Shown piece after piece: positions 49,562-57,805 of a DNA stretch of 64,000 bases; within the stretch, counting starts at the first letter, position 1, and the number at the start of each line of letters is the position of its first letter. A program made the translations under genes and the position numbers. The stretch is from Thermophilibacter provencensis. GTDB taxonomy: Bacteria; Actinomycetota; Coriobacteriia; Coriobacteriales; Atopobiaceae. The DNA lies in NCBI RefSeq assembly GCF_900128445.1, contig NZ_LT671417.1, forward strand, positions 2,119,201 through 2,183,200, in the 5' to 3' direction. A model generated the notes under the pieces. It did no database searches and was not told where the DNA came from. It saw only the letters and a list, made by a program, of their open reading frames with translations.

Positions 49562-49600
49562 CGTGCGGGGGCGGGGCACCCGCCGCTCCGCCCCCGCACG
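49562..49600 (+). terminator. Hairpin after hcp
   Basis: A 13-bp GC-only stem (49562-49574 with 49588-49600) directly after the hcp stop, without T-run. Confidence 0.6.
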
Positions 49601-49630
49601 AATTGACCGATCGAGAGAGGGGGACAGGGC

Positions 49631-49999
49631 ATGTTCGAGCTGAGGTGCAGGCGCGTCTATGACGGCCCGGAGGCGGGCGACGGGGCGCGCGTGCTCGTTG
49701 ACCGGCTCTGGCCGCGCGGGCTGCGCCGCGAGGCGGCGGCGCTCGACGCATGGGAGAAGGGCGTCGCCCCCTCGACGGAGCTCCGCAGGTGGTTCGGGCA
49801 CGACCCGAGCCGCTTCGAGGAGTTCTCCGCGCGCTACCGCACCGAGCTCGACGCGAGCGAGGCCGCGGCCGAGTTCTCCGAAAGGTGCCGCGCCCTGCTC
49901 GCGCGCGGGCCGGTCACGCTGCTTTACGCGGCGCGCGACGAGCGCTGCAACCACGCCCTCGTGCTCGCCGGCTGGCTGCGCGAGCGTCTCATGGCGTGA
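49631..49999 (+). CDS. DUF488 family protein
   Basis: 122 aa from the ATG at 49631 (GAGAGGGGG upstream). Typical DUF488 blocks: RRVYDGPEAGDGARVLVDRLWPRGL, APSTELRRWFGHDPSRFEEFSARYRTEL, and VTLLYAARDERCNHALVLAGWL. The family is widespread and often near stress genes; no biochemical role is established. The stop overlaps the start of the repeat module at 49997. Confidence 0.88.
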   Translation: MFELRCRRVYDGPEAGDGARVLVDRLWPRGLRREAAALDAWEKGVAPSTELRRWFGHDPSRFEEFSARYRTELDASEAAAEFSERCRALLARGPVTLLYAARDERCNHALVLAGWLRERLMA

Positions 50000-50152
50000 C
50001 GGGGGCGACCTCGCCGTCCCCGCGCCCTCCCTGTCGCATTCGCCCAGACAGAGCCAGCCGACGTTCTTCTCCCCTCCCGGGGCGTAATACGTCGGCTGGC
50101 TCTGTCTGGGCGAAATGGGGACGTCAGCCCCGGCGCCCGCCCGGGCCGGCTG
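49997..50152. repeat. 155-bp intergenic repeat module, copy 2
   Basis: Perfect 24-bp arms 50041-50064 and 50089-50112, with flanks homologous to 47075-47230 over the full length. It again contains GTTCTTCTC (50063-50071) at the stem-loop border. It lies between a rightward and a leftward gene, as copy 1 does. Confidence 0.85.
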
Positions 50153-50165
50153 AGCGGAGGGGCCG

Positions 50166-50765
50166 TCACACGCCGGCCTCGAGGAGGGCGCCGGCGCGGC
50201 GCGTCACCTCCTCGAGCGGCACGCTGCGGTCCGACAGCAGCCACCAGCGGTACAGCGAGAGCAGGCCGCCGACGCCGAATGCGAGCAGCATCTCCAGCTC
50301 CGTGTCCGAGAGCTCGCCGCGCACGAGGCCGCGCGCGGCGATCTGGCGGGCGAGCGGGCGGGCGAGGTGGTCGAAGAGCAGCTCGGTCGGCACGTGCTCG
50401 CAGTAGCGCTGCCGGAGCACGGCGTTCTTTCCCAGGTGCACCGAGAGCGCGTCGAAGAAGGCGGACAGCGGTCGGACGTCCTCGCCCGCCCCCACGCGAC
50501 CGCGCATCGTCTCCTCCACCTCGTCGAGCAGCTCCGACACCGCCTCCTCGACGATGGCGTCGAGGATCCCGTCGACGCCGCCGAAGTGCTGGTAGACGGT
50601 CTTCCTGTCGACGTCCGCCTCGCGCGCCACGGCGCTCACGGAGATCTGCTCGAAGGGCGTCGTCATGATCAGCCGGTCGAAGGCGCCCATCATGGCGCGG
50701 CGGCTCCGGCGCACGCGCCGGTCCACGGCCCGACCGTTCTTCTCGCCCTGTGCGCAATCCCCCAT
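50166..50765 (-). CDS. TetR-family regulator
   Basis: 199 aa. N-terminal HTH: AFDRLIMTTPFEQISVSAVAREADVDRKTVYQHFGGVDGILDAI, followed by an all-helical ligand domain with no recognisable subgroup. The first residues (AQGEKNGR) come from the dispersed motif. Divergent from the radical SAM gene, with inverted repeats in the 150-bp gap; it probably represses that gene and itself. Confidence 0.9.
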   Translation of the reverse strand: MGDCAQGEKNGRAVDRRVRRSRRAMMGAFDRLIMTTPFEQISVSAVAREADVDRKTVYQHFGGVDGILDAIVEEAVSELLDEVEETMRGRVGAGEDVRPLSAFFDALSVHLGKNAVLRQRYCEHVPTELLFDHLARPLARQIAARGLVRGELSDTELEMLLAFGVGGLLSLYRWWLLSDRSVPLEEVTRRAGALLEAGV

Positions 50766-50777
50766 TGTCCGCCCCTC

Positions 50778-50841
50778 TGTGGAATAGTGGCCAACTCGCT
50801 CCCCTTCATGGAAGAGACATACCTAGTATTCCACAGTTGTG
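50778..50841. promoter_or_regulatory. Candidate TetR operators
   Basis: TGTGGAATA (50778-50786) and TATTCCACA (50827-50835) are inverted 9-mers, and CCACAGTTGTGG (50831-50842) is a perfect 12-bp dyad overlapping the second. They lie in the divergent gap. Function inferred. Confidence 0.45.
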
Positions 50842-50916
50842 GATTTATTCCTAGATGGGTATAAACAGCACCGTTCGGTTCCAGAAACCATAGGGATCGC
50901 GTCGGAAGGACCAAGG

Positions 50917-52359
50917 ATGTCGCTTACCCAGACGGCGGAGCGCGCGGCGCTCTACAAGCTCATCGACTACGTGGACGAGGACCCGGAGGCCCGCATCCCC
51001 AAGATCATGGACACGATCGACCGCTACACGCCCAAGGACGTCTTCCCCACGCAGCGTGCGGCGTTCAGGAACGCCATCGACGGGCGCAGCAACTGGTACG
51101 AGCTCATCCTCAAGGCGTTCCGGCTCAACCCCGAGGTGCGGACGCGCCTGCTCAAGGCCCTCATCGTGGACGCCAACATCCTCGCCTGGCCCGTCCAGGA
51201 GAAGGCGCGCGAGAAGTACCGGTGCAACATCCCGTGGGCGATCCTCCTGGACCCCACGAGCGCCTGCAACCTGCGCTGCACCGGCTGCTGGGCGGCAGAG
51301 TACGGCCACGCGCTCAACCTCTCCTACGAGGACATCTGCTCGATCATCGACCAGGGCCGCGAGCTGGGCTGCCACATCTACATCTACACGGGCGGCGAGC
51401 CGCTCGTGCGCAAGGACGACCTCATCCGCATCTGCGAGAGGTACCCCGACTGCGCCTTCCTCTGCTTCACCAACGCCACCCTCATCGACGAGGCCTTCTG
51501 CCAGGACATGATCCGCGTGGCCAACTTCGTGCCCGCCATCTCCGCCGAGGGCAACGAGCACACCACCGACGCGCGCCGCGGCGACGGCACCTACGTCAAG
51601 ATCGAGCGCGCGATGGATCTCCTGCGCGAGCACGAGCTGCCCTTCGGCATCTCGGCGTGCTGGACGCGCGCCAACGCAGACGCCATCGCCACCGAGGAGA
51701 ACATGGACTGGATGATCGGGAAGGGCGCGCTCTTCTGCTGGTACTTCCACTTCATGCCCGTGGGGCGCTCCTCCACGCCCGAGCTCATCCCCACGCCCGA
51801 GCAGCGCGAGCGGATGTACCGCTTCGTGCGCGAGATGCGCGACAAGAAGCCGCTCTTCACGATGGACTTCCAGAACGACGGCGAGTTCGTGGGCGGCTGC
51901 ATCGCCGGCGGGCGCCGCTACCTGCACATCAACGCCGCGGGCGACGTGGAGCCATGCGTCTTCATCCACTACGCCAACGCCAACATCCACGACGTGAGCC
52001 TGCTGGACGCGCTGCGCTCCCCGCTCTTCATGAAGTACTACGAGGGCCAGCCGTTCAACACCAACCACCTGCGCCCCTGCCCCATGCTCGAGAACCCCGA
52101 CGACCTGCCGCTCATGGTGGCCGAGACGGGCGCCCGCTCGACGGACCTCGTGGAGCAGGAGACGCCCGAGCAGCTGCGCGAGAAGACCGAGGCCGCGGCG
52201 GCGGCCTGGGCGCCGGTGGCCGATCGGCTCTGGGCCGACGAGGGCGACCCCATGCACGAGACGCGGCAGCGGTGGAACGAGGGGCAGGCCGCGACAGACG
52301 TCTCGCGCCTCGGGCGCCTCGGGCGGGACCTCACCCGGCAGCCGGAGCCCAAGCTGTAG
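50917..52359 (+). CDS. Radical SAM protein with SPASM-like C-terminus
   Basis: 480 aa from the ATG at 50917. The [4Fe-4S] motif is CNLRCTGC (CxxxCxxC) in LDPTSACNLRCTGCWAAEYG; the SAM-binding GGEP is in YIYTGGEPLVRKDD. Later Cys in FVGGCIAGGRRYLHINAAGDVEPCVF and LRPCPML suggest an auxiliary cluster as in SPASM proteins. A 100-residue helical N-terminal extension precedes the radical SAM core. No peptide substrate gene is adjacent. Under probable control of the divergent TetR. Confidence 0.88.
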   Translation: MSLTQTAERAALYKLIDYVDEDPEARIPKIMDTIDRYTPKDVFPTQRAAFRNAIDGRSNWYELILKAFRLNPEVRTRLLKALIVDANILAWPVQEKAREKYRCNIPWAILLDPTSACNLRCTGCWAAEYGHALNLSYEDICSIIDQGRELGCHIYIYTGGEPLVRKDDLIRICERYPDCAFLCFTNATLIDEAFCQDMIRVANFVPAISAEGNEHTTDARRGDGTYVKIERAMDLLREHELPFGISACWTRANADAIATEENMDWMIGKGALFCWYFHFMPVGRSSTPELIPTPEQRERMYRFVREMRDKKPLFTMDFQNDGEFVGGCIAGGRRYLHINAAGDVEPCVFIHYANANIHDVSLLDALRSPLFMKYYEGQPFNTNHLRPCPMLENPDDLPLMVAETGARSTDLVEQETPEQLREKTEAAAAAWAPVADRLWADEGDPMHETRQRWNEGQAATDVSRLGRLGRDLTRQPEPKL

Positions 52360-52424
52360 CCCCCCATGGCGGGGGCGGGGCGGGGGCGTCATCCCCTCCC
52401 CGCCCCTCGGCCCCTCTCCCCCGC

Positions 52425-52527
52425 GTGCCTTGGCGCCCGGGCCCCCGCGGGCGGGGGCGGCCTGGGCGCCGGGCTCCGCCACGAAACTTTGCGCCTTGAG
52501 GAGGCGCCGGGGGTCCTCCGCGGTGCG
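52425..52527 (-). pseudogene. Degenerate duplicate of the peroxiredoxin gene 3' end
   Basis: 52425-52527 aligns with 52549-52651, the last third of the adjacent peroxiredoxin gene, at roughly three quarters identity. Both begin GTGCCTTGGCGCC and share ACGAA-ACTTTG and GTCCTCCGCG-like blocks. It is a tandem partial duplication with no open function. The rest of 52360-52537 is GC-rich and shows nothing else. Confidence 0.65.
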
Positions 52528-52537
52528 CCCTCGTCCC

Positions 52538-53077
52538 CTATCGCCCGAGTGCCTTGGCGCCGGGACGCCAGCGGGCGGGGCAGACCTGGTCGCCGTGCTC
52601 CGCAACGAACTTTGCCGCCTGGAGGAGCCGCAGGAGCTCCTCCGCGTTGCGGCCGATGCCGCTCGCGGTGACCTCGTAGACCTGGATCCTGCCCTCGGGG
52701 TCCACGATGAAGGCGCCGCGCTCGGCGATGCCGGCAGGCTCGTTGAGGACCTCGAAGTCGCGCGCGAGCACGTGCGCCGGGTCGGCGAGCATGGGATAGG
52801 TCACCCTGCCCACGAGCTCGGACCCCTCGTGCCACGCCTTGTGGACGTAGTGGGTGTCGCAGCTGACGGAGTAGAGCTCGCAGCCCTCCGCCCTGAAGGC
52901 CTCGTAGCTCTCCTCGAGGTCCACGAGCTCGGTCGGGCACAGGAGCGAGAAGTCGGCCGGGTAGAAGAGGAACAGGCTCCACCTTCCCAGCACGTCCGCC
53001 TTGGTCACGGTGCGGAACTCGCCGTTCTGGTACGCCTTGACGCTGAAGTCTGAGATCTCCTTGCTGATGAGGGACAT
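52538..53077 (-). CDS. Peroxiredoxin, AhpC/typical 2-Cys
   Basis: 179 aa. Peroxidatic Cys in PADFSLLCPTELVDLEE, a slight variant of the usual FTFVCPTE; resolving Cys in GDQVCPARWRPG; and supporting residues such as TYPMLADP and ERGAFIVDPEG. It reduces hydrogen peroxide and organic peroxides. No ahpF is adjacent, so an external thioredoxin-type reductant is needed. Start ATG at 53077 with AAAGGAGC upstream. Confidence 0.95.
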   Translation of the reverse strand: MSLISKEISDFSVKAYQNGEFRTVTKADVLGRWSLFLFYPADFSLLCPTELVDLEESYEAFRAEGCELYSVSCDTHYVHKAWHEGSELVGRVTYPMLADPAHVLARDFEVLNEPAGIAERGAFIVDPEGRIQVYEVTASGIGRNAEELLRLLQAAKFVAEHGDQVCPARWRPGAKALGR

Positions 53078-53194
53078 GGTCGGCTCCTTTGCCGGTAGCG
53101 GTGGGTCCCCTCCCCTGAGGGGGTCGGTGATTTGTTACCCATTTACTAGCATTTGTAGTCACGACCGAGACGCCGCAGAGCGGGCCGGGGCGGC

Positions 53195-54100
53195 CTACGC
53201 CTCCCCCGCGCGCGGCGTCACGAGCCAGGCGCCGAGCACCATGAGCGCAAGGGCGAGGAGAAACGCAGGCCCCGGCACGGTCTGGAACAGCGCAAGCGAG
53301 AGCGCCGCGCCGATGAACGGGTTCACCGCGTAGTAGGCGCTCGTGCGCGCGGCGCCCAAGCCGCGCTGCGCGTACACGTAGAAGAAGATCGAGAGCCCGT
53401 AGGCGACGAAGCCCAGCGCGAGGGCCGCGGCCGCGTCCGGCAGCGCGGGCAGCGCGTCACCGGCGAGAAGCGCCACGGCCAGGGCCCCCGCGCCCGACCC
53501 CAGCCCCTTTACGACGACCACCTGCGCCGGGTCCCTCTCGGAGAGGCGGCTCGTGCAGTTGTTCTCCACGCCCCAGCACAGGCATGCGCCGATCACCATC
53601 AGAGAGCCCGCCGAGAAGCTCAGCGCGCCCCCGCCCTCCAGGCTGAGCAGCGCGCACGACAGCGTGATGACCGCGATGCCCGCCCACGTGCGCGGCGCCA
53701 CCCGCTCGCCGAAGGCGAGAAGGGCGATCACGGCCGTCGCCACGATCTCGAAGTTGTTGAGGAGCGCCACGTTCTCCGGGGCCGCATGCGAGAGGCCCGC
53801 CATGAGCAGGATCGGCGCAGCCACGTCCAGCAGCACCATCGCCACGACGTACGGGGCGTCGGCGCTCTCGAGGGGCCTCTCGTCAGACGTGCCGCGACGC
53901 ACTGCCGCCCGCAGGCCCGCGAGCGCCGCCATGCCCACGCCCGCGCCCAGGTAGAGCAGGGCCGCCATCATGTTGGGCGCCACGTCGGAGAGAAGGACCT
54001 TGGAGCACGGCGTGGAGAGCGCGTAGAGGCATGCCGCCAGGAAGGCCGCCGCGACGAAGCGCGCCGGGCGCGCACGCTTCGAGCCGCCCCTCTCCCCCAC
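53195..54100 (-). CDS. EamA/DMT-family transporter
   Basis: 301 aa from a GTG at 54100, with ten hydrophobic helices in two EamA repeats (first ending near ALLSLEGG, second beginning FSAGSLMVIGACLCWGVENNCTSRLSERDP). Drug/metabolite transporter superfamily; the substrate cannot be predicted. The start follows a small frame (54103-54243) by 2 bp. Confidence 0.88.
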   Translation of the reverse strand: MGERGGSKRARPARFVAAAFLAACLYALSTPCSKVLLSDVAPNMMAALLYLGAGVGMAALAGLRAAVRRGTSDERPLESADAPYVVAMVLLDVAAPILLMAGLSHAAPENVALLNNFEIVATAVIALLAFGERVAPRTWAGIAVITLSCALLSLEGGGALSFSAGSLMVIGACLCWGVENNCTSRLSERDPAQVVVVKGLGSGAGALAVALLAGDALPALPDAAAALALGFVAYGLSIFFYVYAQRGLGAARTSAYYAVNPFIGAALSLALFQTVPGPAFLLALALMVLGAWLVTPRAGEA

Positions 54101-54102
54101 GG

Positions 54103-54243
54103 CTACTCACGCTCCATGGGCGCGCCCAGGCGCGTCAGGCGGCGCGCCGACCTGCCCTCAGCGCTGTCCCGCACAGAGGCCGCGGGCGCGGCGGCCCTGG
54201 ACCCGCAGCCCGATCCGCGCGGCACGGCCTTCTCGACGCGCAT
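54103..54243 (-). CDS. Possible small protein ahead of the EamA gene
   Basis: 46 aa from the ATG at 54243, preceded by GAGGGAGGGTGCC, a good ribosome site, and ending 2 bp before the transporter start. The sequence is basic, Arg/Ala/Ser-rich (MRVEKAVPRGSGCGSRAAAP) with no recognised domain. It could be a leader frame for translational coupling. High GC makes chance frames common, so this is tentative. Confidence 0.3.
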   Translation of the reverse strand: MRVEKAVPRGSGCGSRAAAPAASVRDSAEGRSARRLTRLGAPMERE

Positions 54244-54411
54244 GGCACCCTCCCTCGCTATCCCCTCGTGACAAGTGTACTGGTTATGGGACTCCCCCAT
54301 GCGTGGCGACGGCATCCGGCCCACGGCCCCGCGCGCCGCGCGGCGCCAGCGACGGCGTCCGGCGAAGGGCGTATCATGGGTGAGTTGACCTCACCGCGAA
54401 CGGAGACCCGC

Positions 54412-55569
54412 ATGGCAGCCCGCTCCATCTCGCGCAGGGGCGCGGTTGGACTCGCGCTTCTCGCCTCCGCGTCGCTCGCCCTCCCCGGATGCTCGCCGAC
54501 GGGCGAGAAGGACGACGGCGACCGCGGCCTCGCCGCGCTCGGCGAGCCGACGCCCGTGGCCCTCTCTCACGCCACGCAGTTCTCGCTTGACGCCTACGAG
54601 AGCGGCTACCGGCTCGCCACGCTCGCCAGCGGGGAGCGCCTCCTCATCGTGCCCGAGGGCGCCACGGTGCCAGAGCGCCTCCCCGAGGACATCGCCGTGA
54701 TTCGCCGGCCGCTCGAGAACGTCTATCTGGCCTCCACCGGCATGATCTGCCTCGTGGACGCCATCGGCGCGCTCGATGCGATCGGCGTGTCGTCCGTCCG
54801 CGCCGAGGACTCCCCCGTCCCGGCGTTCGCGGAGCGCCTGGAGAGCGGCGAGATCTCCTACGGCGGCATCTATCGCGCCCCCGACTACGAGCTCATCGCC
54901 GCCACGGGCTGCCCGCTGGCCATCGAGAACACCAACATCGACCACGTGCCCGAGGTGCGCGCCAAGCTCGAGGAGCTGGGCGTGGCCGTCCTCATGGAGC
55001 AGTCCAGCCGTGAGGGGGACATGCTCGGCCGGCTGGAGTGGGTCAAGCTCATGGGCGCCCTCTTCGACCGCGAGGACGAGGCCGCGGAGGTCTTCGACGA
55101 CGTGGCGAGGCGCGTGGAGGAGGCCGCCGCGGAGGGCCCCGCGGGCAGGACCGTGACCTTCTTCTACGTGAACGAGGACGGGGCCGCCGTGACGCGGCGC
55201 TCCGGCGACTACTTCTGCCAGATGATCGAGGCGGCGGGCGGCGCGTACGTGAGCTTTTCCGAGGAGGGCGCGACCGAATCCTCCCCCACCACCGTCACCG
55301 TCGAGATGGAGCGCTTCTACGAGGGCGCGCGAGACGCCGACGTCATCGTCTACAACGGGACGATCGACGGCGGCGTGACCAGCCTCGAGGCGCTCGTCGA
55401 AAAGAACGCGCTGCTCGCGGACTTCCGCGCCGTGCGAAACGGGGACGTCTGGACCTGCGACTCCAACCTCTATCAGCAGATCACCAGCATGGCGGACATC
55501 ATCTCCGACCTGCGCTCCGCCATCGCCGGCTCGGGGGAGCCCACCACCTTCGTCTGGAGGCTCGAGTAG
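54412..55569 (+). CDS. Metal-chelate ABC transporter substrate-binding lipoprotein
   Basis: 385 aa from the ATG at 54412 (CGGAGACC upstream). Lipoprotein signal ISRRGAVGLALLASASLALPGC. The mature part has a FecB/BtuF-type bi-lobal fold (VALSHATQFSLDAYESGYRLATLASGERLL; YLASTGMICLVDAIGALDAIGVSSV; WTCDSNLYQQITSMADIISDLRSAI), expected for siderophore, haem or cobalamin binding. The GEKDDG just after the lipid anchor is a copy of the dispersed motif. First gene of a three-gene importer. Confidence 0.88.
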   Translation: MAARSISRRGAVGLALLASASLALPGCSPTGEKDDGDRGLAALGEPTPVALSHATQFSLDAYESGYRLATLASGERLLIVPEGATVPERLPEDIAVIRRPLENVYLASTGMICLVDAIGALDAIGVSSVRAEDSPVPAFAERLESGEISYGGIYRAPDYELIAATGCPLAIENTNIDHVPEVRAKLEELGVAVLMEQSSREGDMLGRLEWVKLMGALFDREDEAAEVFDDVARRVEEAAAEGPAGRTVTFFYVNEDGAAVTRRSGDYFCQMIEAAGGAYVSFSEEGATESSPTTVTVEMERFYEGARDADVIVYNGTIDGGVTSLEALVEKNALLADFRAVRNGDVWTCDSNLYQQITSMADIISDLRSAIAGSGEPTTFVWRLE

Positions 55570-55570
55570 C

Positions 55571-56608
55571 GTGGGTGACGCGAAGGTCAGCGGCGGCGGA
55601 CGGGGGCGGCGGGCGACGGCCTACGACCTCATCGTCCTTCTCGGCCTTCTGGCGCTCTTCGCGGCCAACCTATGCCTGGGGAGCGTGGGGACGTCGCCCG
55701 CGGAGGTGCTGGGCATCCTTCTGTCCGGGCCCGGCGACACCTCCACTGCGGCCCAGGTCATCTGGCAGATCCGCCTGCCGCGCGTCATCGAGGCGGCGCT
55801 TCTGGGAGGGGCGCTCTCGCTCTCTGGCTTCCTGCTGCAGACGTTCTTCAACAACCCCATCGCCGACCCCTTCGTGCTGGGGGTGTCCTCTGGCGCCAAG
55901 CTCGTGGTGGCCGTCGTGATGATCGTGGTGCTCGGCGCCGGCCAGCCCATGAGCCCGGCGGCATCCGTGGGCGCGGCGTTTCTCGGCTCGCTCCTCACGA
56001 TGGGCTTCGTCCTCCTCATCTCGCGCCGCGTGCGCTCCCAGGGCATGCTCATCGTGGCGGGCGTGATGGTGGGCTACATCTGCTCCGCCGCCACGAACTT
56101 CCTTGTGGCGTTTGCCGACGACCAGGCGATCGTGAACCTGGACAACTGGTCGCGCGGGAGCTTCTCGGGCGCCACGTGGCCCGACGCGGGCATCATCGCC
56201 GCGGCGGTGGTCGCCATGGCGGCCGCGGTGTTCGCGCTCTCCAAGCCGCTCGGCGCCTACCAGCTCGGCGAGCCCTACGCGCAGAGCGTGGGAGTCAACG
56301 TGCTCGGCCTGCGCATGCTCATCGTGCTCGTTTCGAGCCTGCTCTCGGCGTGCGTGGCGGCCTTCGCGGGGCCGGTCTCGTTCGTGGGCATCGCCGCGCC
56401 GCACCTCGCGCGGCGCGGCGTGGGCTCGTCTCGGCCACTCCTCGTGACGCCCGCGTGCTTCCTCACGGGAGCGGCCTTCTGCTGCGGGTGCGACCTCGTC
56501 GCGCGCACGCTCTTCTCGCCGGTCGAGCTCTCCGTGAGCGCCGTCACCGCGGTCTTTGGGGCGCCCGTCGTGATTGCCCTCATGCTTCGCGGGAGGGCGG
56601 GCCGATGA
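55571..56608 (+). CDS. FecCD-family ABC permease
   Basis: 345 aa from a GTG at 55571, 1 bp after the previous stop. About ten helices; family blocks IRLPRVIEAALLGGALSLSGFLLQTFFNNPIADPFVLGVSSGA and GPVSFVGIAAPHLARRGVG (coupling loop to the ATPase). It forms the homodimeric channel of the importer. It overlaps the ATPase gene by 4 bp. Confidence 0.94.
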   Translation: MGDAKVSGGGRGRRATAYDLIVLLGLLALFAANLCLGSVGTSPAEVLGILLSGPGDTSTAAQVIWQIRLPRVIEAALLGGALSLSGFLLQTFFNNPIADPFVLGVSSGAKLVVAVVMIVVLGAGQPMSPAASVGAAFLGSLLTMGFVLLISRRVRSQGMLIVAGVMVGYICSAATNFLVAFADDQAIVNLDNWSRGSFSGATWPDAGIIAAAVVAMAAAVFALSKPLGAYQLGEPYAQSVGVNVLGLRMLIVLVSSLLSACVAAFAGPVSFVGIAAPHLARRGVGSSRPLLVTPACFLTGAAFCCGCDLVARTLFSPVELSVSAVTAVFGAPVVIALMLRGRAGR

Positions 56609-57759
56609 CGTGCAAAGGTGCCTGTCCCCCTTCCACGCCTTCCACGCTTGCGCTTGAGCTGCGGGGGCTGGACGTGGGGCACGGGCGAAGGGCGCTCGTG
56701 CGGGACATCTGCCTCGCCGTGCGACCCGGGCAGGTGGTGGCGCTGATCGGACCCAACGGCTCGGGCAAGACCACGATCCTGCGCACCGTCGCCGGGCAGC
56801 TGAGGAGGCTGGGCGGCGTCGTGGAGCTCTTCGGCCGCCCCCTCGACGGCGTCCCCGCGGCCGATCGTGCCCGCAGCATGTCCGTCATGCTCACCGGGCG
56901 CCCGCGAACGGAGCTTCTCACCTGCCGCGACGTCGTGGAGGCGGGCCGCTACCCGTTCACCGGGAGCCTCGGGGTCCTCGGCGAGGGGGACCGGGAGGCC
57001 GTCGTCTCGGCGATGGCCGCAACCGATGTGCTCGGGCTCGCGGAACGCGACTTTGCCCACGTGAGCGACGGCCAGCGGCAGCGCGTCCTTCTCGCCCGGG
57101 CGCTCTGCCAGGAGCCTCGCGTGCTGCTGCTCGACGAGCCCACCTCGTATCTGGACGTGCGCTCCCAGCTTGAGGTTCTGCAGCTCCTGCGCCGGGAGGC
57201 GCGAGGGCGCGGCATCGCCGTCGTGGCGTCGCTGCACGAGGTCGACCTCGCCCAGAAGGCCGCCGACCACGTGATCTGCGTCAAGGGCGGCCGCGTGGCG
57301 TTTCAGGGCGCGCCCGACGAGGTCTTCACGGCAGAGCGGGTCGCCGAGCTCTACGACCTCGCGCCGGGCGCCTATGACCCGACGTTCGGCAGCGTCGAGC
57401 TCGCGCGGCCAGAGGGGGAGCCCGAGGTCTTCGTCATCGCGGGGGGCGGCACGGGGGCGACGTGCTTCCGGCGCCTCGCGCGCGAGGGCACGCCGTTCGC
57501 CGCGGGGGTGCTGCACGAGCACGACGTCGACGGCCTGCTCGCACGGAGCCTCGCCGCGCGAGCCGTCTTCGAGCGGGACTTCGAGCCCGTGAGCAAGCGC
57601 GCCGTTTCCGAGGCGCGCGAGGCCCTTCTCGCCTGTCGCGAGGTCATCTGCTGCGTGAGCGAGTTCGGCACGATGAACGCCCGCAACGCCGAGCTTCTCG
57701 ACGCCGCCCGCTCGGTCGGCCTCTGCAAATTGGGGACAGTCCCCGATTCGCAGATATGA
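56605..57759 (+). CDS. Metal-chelate ABC transporter ATPase with repeat-derived ends
   Basis: 384 aa. ATPase domain (about 15-250): Walker A GPNGSGKTT, Q-loop MLTGRPRTELL, signature HVSDGQRQR, Walker B VLLLDEPTSYLD, H-loop VASLHEVDL. An extra C-terminal domain (about 270-384; VFVIAGGGTGATCFRRLAREGTPFAAGVLHEHD...VICCVSEFGTMNARNAELLDAA) is found in some such importers and may bind nucleotide. The first codons (MTCKGACPP) are a repeat of the GTGCAAAGGTGCCTG family and the last (CKLGTVPDSQI) are part of a CAAATTGGGGACAGTCCCC repeat, including the stop. Confidence 0.9.
   Translation: MTCKGACPPSTPSTLALELRGLDVGHGRRALVRDICLAVRPGQVVALIGPNGSGKTTILRTVAGQLRRLGGVVELFGRPLDGVPAADRARSMSVMLTGRPRTELLTCRDVVEAGRYPFTGSLGVLGEGDREAVVSAMAATDVLGLAERDFAHVSDGQRQRVLLARALCQEPRVLLLDEPTSYLDVRSQLEVLQLLRREARGRGIAVVASLHEVDLAQKAADHVICVKGGRVAFQGAPDEVFTAERVAELYDLAPGAYDPTFGSVELARPEGEPEVFVIAGGGTGATCFRRLAREGTPFAAGVLHEHDVDGLLARSLAARAVFERDFEPVSKRAVSEAREALLACREVICCVSEFGTMNARNAELLDAARSVGLCKLGTVPDSQI
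56609..56639. repeat. GTGCAAAGGTGCCTGTCCC repeat inside the ATPase start
   Basis: CGTGCAAAGGTGCCTGTCCC followed by CCTTCCACG, an imperfect palindrome, occupies codons 2-12 of the ATPase gene. Confidence 0.7.
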
Positions 57760-57805
57760 TTTATATCAAATATATGTGTTAATTGGGGACTGTCCCCGAT
57801 TCGAA
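57722..57805. repeat. BIME-like pair of GGGGACAGTCCCC repeats, copy 1
   Basis: CTGCAAATTGGGGACAGTCCCC-GATTCGCAG, an AT-rich spacer (ATATGATTTATATCAAATATATGTGTT), then AATTGGGGACTGTCCCCGATTCGAA. Same architecture as 58611-58693. It contains the stop codons of both convergent neighbours (57757-57759 and 57779-57781). Confidence 0.88.

Noticed and set aside
54031-54411. Longer start for the substrate-binding lipoprotein
   Set aside because: It would place 127 residues before a clear signal peptide and overlap the EamA gene; the ATG at 54412 gives a normal lipoprotein signal.
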